Assembly (NCBI GenBank): GCA_020024595.1
Contig: JAHHTO010000065.1
Location: forward strand, 1 to 13,129
Direction of reading: 5' to 3'
DNA: 13,129 nucleotides
Source of the DNA: Schaedlerella sp.
GTDB lineage: Bacteria; Bacillota; Clostridia; Lachnospirales; Lachnospiraceae
A program made the translations under genes and the position numbers. The stretch's first letter is position 1; every line of letters starts with the position of its first letter. The notes under the pieces were generated by a model. The model made no database searches. It saw nothing but the letters and a program-made list of their open reading frames with translations, and was not told where the DNA came from. Below are positions 13,078 through 13,129 of this stretch, piece after piece.

Positions 13078-13129
13078 AAGTCTAAAGAATTTTGAAACAG
13101 AAAGATACTGGAAAAATAATATATTGGGA

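Overview
The window looks like chromosomal DNA of a low-GC Gram-positive anaerobe, most likely a gut Clostridia/Lachnospiraceae-type genome. The basis is AT-rich coding, strong AGGAGG-type ribosome binding sites, sigma-A-like promoters, anaerobic-type cobalamin genes and a mobilizable element of a kind common in such bacteria. Taxonomy is inference only.

Left part (1-4705), core genome. It holds the 3' end of a CobU-type adenosylcobinamide kinase gene, cbiC (precorrin-8 methylmutase) and a precorrin-2 dehydrogenase gene, all co-oriented as the tail of a corrinoid/tetrapyrrole operon. A MATE-family efflux transporter with its own promoter follows. Then comes guaA (GMP synthase), which starts at a TTG codon, has its own promoter and ends in a strong, nearly symmetrical terminator.

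Middle part (4729-11601), accessory. Immediately after guaA, on the minus strand, lies a MerR-type regulator with a TipAS-like effector domain and a promoter with the 19-bp spacer expected of MerR-activated promoters. Next is an integrative mobilizable element. It has a leftward XRE repressor gene and, divergently, an excisionase, a tyrosine integrase, a MobC-like relaxosome protein, a RepA-like AAA ATPase, two small conserved-looking proteins, an inverted-repeat-rich candidate oriT, a MobA/MobL-type relaxase and a tnpV remnant. Three copies of an ACACAAATGTGT-like palindrome lie between repressor and excisionase genes, one inside the promoter spacer, so the switch logic can be read directly. 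The element looks dead. The integrase has Cys where the catalytic Tyr should be, the relaxase is split by one in-frame TAG, and tnpV is cut by an in-frame TGA and then loses its 3' part.

Right part (11602-13129). After a short spacer with a weak terminator and a promoter, one gene encodes an M48-type zinc metallopeptidase with two PASTA-like repeats fused at its C-terminus. This is the least ordinary protein in the window. No classical cargo (antibiotic resistance, restriction, toxin-antitoxin, CRISPR) is visible. The most useful observations are the decayed but regulation-intact element, several unexplained inverted-repeat structures in its intergenic regions, and the peptidase fusion beside its broken end.
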